NCBI RefSeq assembly: GCF_024586455.1
Contig: NC_065919.1
Location: forward strand, 37,796,839-37,860,838
DNA length: 64,000 nucleotides
From: Bactrocera neohumeralis
Taxonomy: Eukaryota > Arthropoda > Insecta > Diptera > Tephritidae
Reading direction: 5' to 3'
The notes under the pieces are model-generated. The model had not been told where the DNA came from, did no database searches, and saw only the letters and a list, made by a program, of their open reading frames with translations. Positions 55,991 through 64,000 of the stretch are shown here, in pieces (the first letter of the stretch is position 1; every line of letters begins with the position of its first letter). Made by a program: the position numbers and the translations under genes.

Positions 55991-58257
55991 CATCGGTACA
56001 TTGTTCCTGAGATAATCCAAGTCGAAAGTTTTAAAAAATAACAGCGCGAATATGTTTTCAATATTATTCCATTTTTGGTCGAGAAAAAATATTTTAATTA
56101 AATCCCGAAATATTAAAGGTAACCTGCGTATTACATAATTTCATCAATTTATTTAGAAGACTTTATTTGAAAAATTTCGCCGAATTTCCTTATACAATAT
56201 TTATAAAAATATTTAATTTTAGATAGTTTACTTGTATGAATCAGAAATAATTATAAACATTTACTCTACACGAAAGCTAACATTCGAAAACAGCAACAAA
56301 ACTAGTCATCCGCCTGTCTCTCTTTTACATCTTTGCACTTAAAACCTAACTACGATTTTAATTCCTTGTAATTAATAATAAACATCGTAAAACCTTTACG
56401 GCCGATTTCAATTAAAAGTTATGTATATGTGAAAGAGCAACAAACCAATTTGATTAATTGAAATTTCCGCACTTAACCGCAGTAATTGAGAACCGCGGCA
56501 TACTTTGGCTAAGCGCTGACTCTCTTCATATACATATCTACATACATAAATACCACTTAATGGGACAGACATACATACTTAAGTGCAAAGTCGTATGTTC
56601 AAATGTTATAATAAATTGCTCTAGTTACGCTAACTAATGAAACAACAATTTCAAACGTGATTCCAAAAAAATACATTTGAAGTGTGGCAACGGAGCGCAG
56701 CAAAGCCCGCATGCCCTTGAATGTTGATTCAGTCAACGCATATGTGTACATACATATATAGCCAAACATATTTTATAACATGCACGATTGTGTTATGAAA
56801 AATTAAATCGTTTTACCTCAAGTGATTTTACGCGCTCTCAGCGCTCACAAGGCAATCGAAAAATGCTGAAGTGCATACACTGCACCACCACTTCTGAACA
56901 TTAATATAAAACTTACATACCAAATTATATTTTTAACACAAAACCTACACATCAATATATGTATATGAATGCAGAAGATAGCTAATATGCAGATCGACTT
57001 CTGAAAAACTGCTTTTTAAGAAGTCAACTGGCGATGTTGTTCCAAATGCCGAATTCACCAATAAGTATGTACTTACATATTTATAAGTATATACAGATTC
57101 ACATAAAGAGTGTTAAAAAAATTTTACTATGTATATATGTATATTAAAAGAATGTCTGGGTCAAAATATCGAAAGAAACATTGTCTAGGAACAGTTTTTT
57201 TTAAATCCGAGCTGCTCATGTATGTACGATATGTACAATATTCACATAATAAACAAATGTACGTAAAACAAATAAATGTGAAAGAAAAAACTGGAGATAA
57301 CAGAGAATAAAAACAAATTAGTTTTGCAGTCTAACAGGTGGTAGCGTTTCTGGCGTTAAAGAGGCCAGTGGGCCATGTTGCATTGACCTTGAGACAACTG
57401 CATATACATATGTATACATAGGCACAGGCCTAAAAATGCATATATGAAACTGCAAGCTTGTAAAGCATTTACTTTCGAGTAGACTAGGCACAGCAGTGAC
57501 TCTATGGCGTTTGGAGGTGCACCTACAGTTCGCGCACAGTTTGATTGATGATTCAAGTGATTGAACACGTTAATTACGACCTTGTTGTTTGGGCCCAGGA
57601 GCATAAGGCGGCTGGTGATGTTGATGAGAAAGTATGCATCTTACATCGCTACGATTTTATTTCTATATTTCAAAGCGTTTACAGTATTTTTGTTTAAATA
57701 TTATTTAAGTAAGTTATTCAGCCAGCAAAATCTTTTCTATGTTAAAGTTACTGTTCGGCGCAAGCTCGTGTTTGTTATGTGTACGATTTCAGATATGCTA
57801 ATTTGTATGCTAATGATAAGATCTTTTTTTAGAATTCTCATGAGGCAATAAAATTTGTTTCTTTCCTTGAGCAACGATCAATAAATAAGTAATTAAGCCA
57901 TTGGTACTTAGAAAAACAGGCTCCATGTAGTGTTAATTACTGGGCGCATGCTGGACCAGAGTGTATTACAACAAACTCAAAATCGTGCCTTCACAACGAC
58001 ATAACCACTATAACTAACCCAAAAGTGTGGCTCAGAGGGCAGGCGGGCAGGCGGACACTGTAAGAACAACAAGCAACTACATCTTTATACTTACATCTAA
58101 ATTGCAGAAAAATATTTGGTGCAGTGTTGTAGAAGTAAAATGAAATGTAATTAACTGGGTTAAAAGCGCAAAAATAAATGCAAGCACGGAGGCATCAATT
58201 GAAGAGGTAACTACAGAAAACAAACAACAATAATGCTTTGCGGGAGGAAAAACTGGA
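55991..58257. other. No gene recognised
   Basis: AT-rich, looks unique, with scattered TACATA-type tracts. Frames of 66-96 codons at 57,110-57,851 have no known domain. Confidence 0.5.
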
Positions 58258-58905
58258 CGTAGCTCAGGCGTTTAATAAGGTTAAAAATACTCTTACTTTA
58301 GAATTGTATAAAACATTGGAGTCTTATTTAAATAATGGACAATGGACAGATCAACTTTTGCGGATGACACAGCTTTAGTGAGCCGTAACAAATCCCTCTT
58401 TGTAGCATCAAGAATATTAGCGGAGCATTTAAGTTCTCTCGAAGAATGACTAGCCACCTGGCGTATAAATGTGAATGAACAGAAGTGTAAACATGTTACA
58501 TTTTCGCTGATGTGCCCGCAGGTAAAAATGAACAATATTTTAGTACCCCAAGCGAATGAAGTAATTTATCTTGGTATTCACCTAGATAGAAGGCTCCCTT
58601 GGAGGAAACATATCTCTAGTAAATAACTTGCATGAAGATTAGAGTTGCAAATTTAAATTGGCTTTTAAATAAAAGCTCTAAACTTAGCCTAGACTTTGTT
58701 AGTGCATTTATACAACGCGGTCATAGAACCGATCTGGAACCGATCTGGATGTAGGGTACGACCTGTGCAACTAATATGGATAAAATATAAAGGTTTCAAT
58801 CGAAAATGCTAAGAACAATCACATGCTCACCATGGTACATGCGTAATAAAACTCCATTGGCTAATGCTTTATACATACCTGCGTAAATATTAAAAAAAAA
58901 TATTA
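58258..58905 (+). pseudogene. Jockey-like LINE relic, second copy
   Basis: Decayed relative of 7,324-8,547: AQAFNKV (motif A region), LYKTLESYLNNG, then a deletion that removes the motif B block, and STFADDTALVSRNK-like residues (motif C), IKCERMN..KCKHVTFSL, NNILVPQANEVIYLGIHLDR and RKHISS. Stops and small indels follow (for example TGA at 58,448 and TAA at 58,622). It ends in an A-rich tail near 58,890-58,900. Confidence 0.8.
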
Positions 58906-59435
58906 TATATAAGCTGTAGTTTAGAAATGGTCAAGTTAGATAGTAAGTATACAATCCCGCTGTGATAGCAAGTTTTTCAAAAGAGACTACAAACTTAACT
59001 TGCTTTAACCGTATGACTTAGGTGGCCAGCAGAAAGATCCATTGCGCAAATAATGCCAATTTTGTTTCAATACATTCAATGCCAATTCCCATTCTGCTGA
59101 TAGCGAGGTTGAGGTGCTTAGGTTTTCCTCATAGAAAATTCTGGAGTGGCATAAAATTTTTCGAGTTATTTGGAAGTAGTGTATATATAGTATAAAGTTG
59201 TAAAGAAAATTTGGATATGGGATATAGCTGAGAGTATTCGAAATTATTTTTTTTTCAGTTAATTATATATTAAGTTAATAAATAAACAATTGATTTTGTT
59301 TTAAAACCTTTTTAAATAAAATGTTAAAGAGCTCAAAGCCTCAAAGATATTAGAGGAACTTCTTATTTGTGTAGAAGAATAGCTAAGCAACTGACGAATA
59401 AATGTAAATTAAACAAAGGAGGAAGGTGTCAGTTT
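58906..59435. other. No gene recognised
   Basis: AT-rich spacer. The right end (59,320-59,410) may contain another decayed Jockey scrap (AGAGGAACTTCTTATTTGTG), not certain. Confidence 0.4.
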
Positions 59436-59437
59436 GG

Positions 59438-59530
59438 GTGCAACCACACATTTTATACTCTTGCAACTTGCACGAATCAAAGTCCGGGAAATACCTTAAG
59501 GTCCAAAACATCAACCAGAGGATGAGAATC
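59438..59530 (-). repeat. DINE-A2 3' end fragment
   Basis: Complement matches the A2 3' segment: CCTTAAGGTATTTCCCGGAC, GCAAGTTGCAAGAGTATAAA and ATGTGTGGTTGCACCC, as at 24,580-24,655. Confidence 0.65.
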
Positions 59531-59689
59531 GAAGCAATTATAGATACAGTTGAACTTCCCTAACTCTGATCACCATAATCCAAAAAAACTTCGAGTTATC
59601 GAAAGAAACCTGTATGAAATTTTATGTCAAATTTCATGTCAAAATATTCATTAGTGTTTGAGATACAAGTCGTTTTGTGAGCTGCTGAA

Positions 59690-60110
59690 AGTGAGTTTTT
59701 CGTTTTTTGCGATGTCGATATTTGTTGAGCAAAGAATTTGCATTAAATTTTGTTTACGGAATCAATTTTCTGCTGCGGATACGTTGAGGATGGTGCAGAA
59801 AGCCTTTGGTGATGAGGCTATGTCTAAAAAAAATGTTTGGCGATGAGACTTGGATCTATGCTTACGATCCCGAAACAACCGATCAATCGAGCGAATAATC
59901 CAGATCATGTTGACTGTTTTCTTCGATTATCGTGGTGTTGTGCATTATGAATTCCTTCCAACCGGTCAAACAGTCAACAAGGAATATTATTTGAACGTTA
60001 TGCGTCGTTTGCATAACGCTATCCGCCTAAAAAGGCCGGAATTGTGGAAAGTCAATTGCATCGGGAGGGAATTATTTGGAAGAATGAATAAAGAATTTTC
60101 TAAATAAATA
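59690..60110 (+). pseudogene. Mariner transposase relic, N-terminus joined to mid-domain
   Basis: The N-terminus VEQRICIKFCLRNQFSAADT and MVQKAFGDEAMSKKNVW (first HTH) is joined by a deletion to GDETWIYAYDPETTDQSSE (first catalytic Asp, about 59,842-59,898). After a frameshift comes VFFDYRGVVHYEFLPTGQTV, then NKEYYLNVMRRLHNAIRLKR. The second and third Asp regions are lost; the last part (GRMNKEFSK) is unrelated or decayed. It is a different subfamily from the copies at 21,605 and 60,566. Confidence 0.72.
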
Positions 60111-60339
60111 CAATGTCACCTTATTTTTCGGGCACAGAGTATATCACATGGACTTCCGTCCCGTTATATGACATTAATTGCTTCTTGATTTGTATACCGG
60201 AATAATCAAAATAAATTTAACGTTAAGTGGTTAGTGGGCGAGAAATCATGCGATTGCATTCTTCTTCACACTGTTGGCAACAGTTCTTATAGAAATTGTT
60301 GTAAGCGAATTTGGCTGTTGTAGTATTCTAGGAGTTATG

Positions 60340-60560
60340 TACAATAAAACTATTAGGAGGCGCGGCAACGCCCACTTTTTAACAGGTGCCCCTTGCGATT
60401 GCAATCCTATATGCCAAATTAAAGTTATATATCTTATTTAAGTGCGCAGTTATGGAACTTTATAGGTTTTGGGTAAATGGCGTTTTGTGGGCATGGTAAC
60501 GGGCCGATTTCCCCCATCTATAAACTGCCATCTTTTTTATCAAAACATGTGCACCAAGTT
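60340..60560 (-). repeat. DINE-A internal fragment
   Basis: Complement of the family A middle: GGCCCGTTACCATGCCCACA, AACGCCATTTACCCAAAACC, ATAACTGCGCACTTAAATAA and a GGCGCGGCAACGCCC block, aligned with 47,420-47,600. Confidence 0.7.
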
Positions 60561-60565
60561 TTACC

Positions 60566-61240
60566 AGGCTGTTCAATAAGTTTTGTCGTTTGATAAGAAA
60601 AAAACACAATTTTATGATTCAAAATACACTTTACTATTCAGTATAATCTCCCTGAACATTAATACATTTGGATCCTCTGATCCTCGATTGACTGAGAGAG
60701 ATTTAGAAGAGAGTCTACACATCTCACTAGGCAGTATGAGCCATATTTTGAGTGAAATTTTGGGTTTTAGAAAGCGTGATGATCTTAAATAAAAACACGA
60801 GGCTAATGAGTGGTGCGAACCTGGTTGTTTGGCTTCGAAGTGAGTTCGGAAATCGGTCACGAAGGTCATGGCATCAGTTTTTTGGGATGCGAGAAGAATT
60901 TTGTTTGTGGATTACTTGCAAACTAGTAAAACAATTAATTCTGAATATTATTGCAAACTTTTGGACCATTTGAAGGAAAAAATTCGTGAAAAGGGACCCG
61001 GTTTGAAGAAGAAAAAAATCCTTTTACCTCAGGACAGCCCATCGTGTCACAAGAGCATTTTGACAATGGCTAAAATCCATGAATTAAGGTTCGAATTGTT
61101 GGAGCATCCACCGTATTCACCAGATTCGGCCCCCAGCGACTTTCATTTGTTTCCAGAACTCAAAAAATTTATCCGTGGCAAGCGTTTTTCATCAAATGAA
61201 GAGGTCAACTCACGTGAAGAAAGCACACATCTAGTTAAGT
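60566..61240 (+). pseudogene. DD34D mariner, sister of 21,605, with inverted 3' end
   Basis: Starts with AGGCTGTTCAATAAGTTTTG and about 115 bp that are the reverse complement of the 3' end of the sister copy (22,250-22,365). It then switches to forward transposase: LTERDLEESLHISLGSMSHI, a deletion, EWCEPGCLAS, TKVMASVFWDARRILFVDYL, KTINSEYYCKLLDHLKEKIR, the second Asp in PQDSPSCHKS, the third in PYSPDSAPSDF, and GKRFSSNEEV, then truncation. The first Asp is lost in the deletion. It has no proper 3' end on the right. Confidence 0.8.
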
Positions 61241-62639
61241 AACTAGCATGGAAATAAATAAATTAAAGATAAATAGATAATTCATAATTTTGTTGTGGCA
61301 ACAAAGTTCCGTTAACAACATAGTCATAAAGTCAATGTGGTAGGATCGTACTGGTTCCAATCAGAATTCCTTAAAGCGTTAACCGGTTCGCTATGATACT
61401 CTCATAATGAAAGTATGTGCGTAGGCGTTGGTATGCCTATGGCAAAATCACTTTTGACGATTGAAAACTATTGTTAATGTAAATTCGAAATGTACATATA
61501 TTTTAGACATGATTGAGTACATATATGTACATTCGTTCATGTCCAATTAAATATAAAATCAATAAAATGTATTCATACAAGCCTACTATAAATACGATGA
61601 GTATTTATAGCTTGGGATTTCCATCCTAAACAACATGCATACTATATATTCGTCATGAAAGAAAGACAAATAGCTAAACATTCTCTCGAAATAATTTCTT
61701 CTTAATTTCCATCTATAAATAAATAAAGAATTGTAGCAATGCTTTAAACAGCTGTCAAGAGGTTACCTACAATTTGTGAAGATTCTCAATTTCAGGCCAA
61801 AGCCAACATTAAACCCTACCGGTTTAAGAGGATCTAATATTCAAACAATTAATCTCACCAACGCAGACTACAAAAGATTTAAGCTGCAAACTTGATTGCT
61901 TAATGTAAAACAAAACACCTACATAAAATTAGTGAATGCAACACCAAATAACAAATGACACAACACAATGCTCCACAGTTAATGTTTGTTATCTATAAAA
62001 CGTAAAAGTAAAAAAATTAAGCTTTTAGACAGCAGCCGTCATATTATTTTTATTTAATGTTACGAAAGAGAGAAGAACCAAAACGGTTCTTGTTATGTGT
62101 AGATAAGTTCGCGTGTATCATTGTTTTGTGGCGACGGTGGCAATGACACCCATTTTTCTTCTACTTAACTAGTTAACGTATTGAATCACTTAGGCTCTTA
62201 TAGCTCGTGGCATGAAATTAATTACGAGAAAGTTTAAATGCATTTACACATATATGCCATAACTGTTCATTGGTAATGGAAACTCATCGAAATACCTATC
62301 GAGTTTTACTTGCCGTTTTATGGCCAAGTCAAATCGAATTGTTACATTGCCTTTTATGCTACTATTAGCATAAATATAACTATTTATATTTATGTCATAG
62401 TAACATATTTTATGAAAAGCTTCTGCTGATTTTACGTCTAGAAATTTTTTACAGTTTTTCTTTTAAAATATTTATTTACCAAAATTAATTTAACCACAAT
62501 ATAATTACCTTCTTGCTTCAGAAACTAAAATTTTGATTTTTTTAATAATTTGAAAGATGAGAATTGTGTACATCACAAATCAATTAAAAAATAAATAGCA
62601 AAATTTCATGAATTGAACTTTTTTATTTTTTCTTCCATT
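61241..62639. other. No gene recognised
   Basis: AT-rich, looks unique. No domains or repeat copies noticed. Confidence 0.5.
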
Positions 62640-63230
62640 ACAATCCCCAATCTTGCCCTCAGCGACTTTTCTCCTCTGTATTCAGCCATTGCCGGTTACG
62701 TTCTCACTGGCATAATATTTGAAGATATAAACCGATGATTCCACCAGCCACAAACTACATCAAATCGTTTTTATTTTTGTGGATGAAACGACAGCTCTGA
62801 ATCACATTAGGCTGCTCTTCGTCCCAAATACCGCAAATTTTTCTTGTTTATATACCCATTGATCTAGAAATGGGCCTCATCGCTGAACAAAATTTGGCTC
62901 AAAAACGTCGGCTCTTCTTCAATTTAAGATCTCGACGTAAAATGCACCGAGTCTTCGTAAACACTCTCAGTGTTCTGGACGTGATCTATTTGGTCGAATA
63001 ATATCCAAAAATGAATGCTTCACCTCAAGGGAGTGATTGTGTTACAAATAATACGCTCAGTAAGCCGATTATTTAGACCATAAATTGAGCGAAGCGCACG
63101 AAAAGTCTTATTATTTACAGAACGTGAATTTTCGTAATAAAGATGACCGATTTGTAGGCGTTGTTCAGGCGTAAGTCTCTGAACAAAAATATTAAATATT
63201 GCAAAAAGTACCTCTACTTGGATCACCCGT
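62640..63230 (-). pseudogene. DD41D-type mariner relic, 5' half
   Basis: 5' end ACGGGTGATCCAAGTAGAGG (ending 63,230, next to TA), similar in its first bases to the CGGGTGAT end at 28,041. Transposase: VQRLTPEQRLQIGHLYYENS, FRALRSIYGLNNRLTERII (first HTH), a deletion, then after frame changes FCSDEAHF (first Asp present, followed by a stop), INGYINKKN, LSFHPQK and a decayed VVCGWW, VYIFKYYASENVTGNG. It ends near the VNGDRY position before the second Asp. HPQK/VWCG style and DEAHF place it with the DD41D copies, though the diagnostic spacing is lost. Confidence 0.72.
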
Positions 63231-63707
63231 TATATGGATTATACTGATTGTTGTTGTTTTTTTACAAACCATATGCAACCGGCAGCTGCATTGCCAGGGA
63301 TGGCGCTACTTTTTAGACGATGGGCGAACGATCCACAAACATTCATAACAAAACAAAACAGAACATGTTATATAAAGAAAAATAGCGAAATAGCTACAAA
63401 TTTGAGACAAAAGTTATCATGGTTTGAGATGAGCACATCTTGACAACAACGCAACAAATATATAATGCTAGCCCCAAATTCTTGGGTTTAGTTGTGTAGA
63501 AAAAATATTCGACAAAATATCATGAAAATGGGCCAGAAAAATATCAAGCTACAAGGATATTTGCAACATTAAAAGTACTTCTTTACCGAAGGGATATACG
63601 AAATACTACTGAGAAAATGACGATATTATATTAATACTTTAAACTTAACAGCAATAAAAACATTCTATAAGTGCAAAGGAAAACTGTCAAAGTTATTACA
63701 TCACACA
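63231..63707. other. No gene recognised
   Basis: AT-rich spacer with no domain or repeat noted. Confidence 0.45.
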
Positions 63708-63910
63708 AAAAAACATCATCATCATCTTTTGGCGCTACATCTTCTTTTGAGCTTTGGCCAGATGTAAATGCGTCCTTCAAACATCTCGGTCATTTGGAGT
63801 CACCTTATAATTTTGTATGCCAAACTTCTTCACGTCTTCCTCGAGTTCATCAATCCATCTTGATCGCGGTCTTTCCCTTGCTTTAGAGATGAATGCTGTG
63901 GTCTCTACAT
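63708..63910 (-). pseudogene. RTE-like LINE 3' terminal fragment with ATG-repeat tail
   Basis: Minus strand reads VETTAFISKARERPRSRWID, ELEEDVKKFGIQNYKVTPND, then RTHLHLAKAQKK and (ATG)n (63,714-63,727 on the plus strand as CATCATCATC). This corresponds to the last 50 codons of RTE-like LINEs (RGRPR.RW.D..E.DL..LG..NW...A.DR), with a simple-repeat tail in place of poly(A). It differs in sequence from the family at 8,819, so it is a second family. Confidence 0.65.
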
Positions 63911-63947
63911 TTTTATTCTGTGCTCTCTTGTTATCCGTTCTCGTTAT

Positions 63948-64000
63948 ACGAGGGCTGCTATATATATTCTGGCCTAGGGCAACACTAAGTGTTGCCAGGT
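63948..64000 (+). mobile_element. Possible mariner terminal repeat at window edge
   Basis: After a TA (63,946-63,947) comes CGAGGGCTGCTATATATATT and a short hairpin, GGCAACACTAAGTGTTGCC. CGAGGG/CGAGGT starts next to TA are common in insect mariners (compare CGAGGTGTGT at 46,223). The rest of the element would be outside the window. Confidence 0.4.

Overview
The window looks like non-coding chromatin from a higher fly, most likely a tephritid fruit fly. This is an inference from several features: AT-rich sequence with CATA-type microsatellites, DINE-1/mini-me-like repeats with (GTCY)n cores, many mariner relics including DD41D (rosa-type) copies known from tephritids, and Jockey- and RTE-like LINEs. 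I found no host protein-coding gene, tRNA, rRNA or CRISPR array. Every protein match I could support belongs to a transposable element, and every one is broken.

Layout. 1-7,200: DINE-like repeats, a DD34D mariner relic and a short DD41D fragment. 7,235-10,400: a DD41D mariner (minus strand) split by a Jockey-like LINE (plus) and an RTE-like LINE (minus), each with its own target-site duplication. 13,556-14,864: an almost complete DD41D mariner with only two lesions. 16,310-18,300: a second RTE-like copy. 18,600-23,080: a dense repeat cluster holding a BEL/Pao scrap, an inverted pair of DINE-B repeats with 154-bp internal periods, a head-to-head MITE palindrome, and a DD34D mariner whose 3' end is cut by a TTAA-flanked 700-bp element. 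28,040-29,022: a fold-back DD41D mariner with two 3' ends. 29,921-31,160: a Helitron helicase relic. 33,400-37,250: pieces of three LINEs, one hit by two more elements of the TTAA-type family. 40,287-44,965: DINE copies and a cecropia-like mariner split by a third RTE-like copy, which has a 16-bp TSD and an inverted 5' end. 46,223-49,720: a 560-bp mini-mariner and two almost identical 1-kb DINE-A copies inside another mariner relic. 54,370-55,990 and 58,258-64,000: further mariner, Jockey, DINE and LINE relics. The long stretches between, notably 10,400-12,815, 24,661-28,040, 37,251-40,286, 49,721-54,369, 55,991-58,257 and 61,241-62,635, look unique and could be intronic or intergenic.

No pathway is encoded. 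The interest lies in the insertion history, where nesting and target duplications give relative ages, and in non-autonomous families that may be undescribed: (1) a family of TTAA-type elements with GGGG(G)-starting inverted repeats and shared interiors; (2) mariner derivatives with two copies of the 3' end; (3) an RTE subfamily in which two copies share a deletion and loss of a catalytic residue; (4) two DINE-like families sharing a core, inverted-repeat ends and a 3' hairpin.
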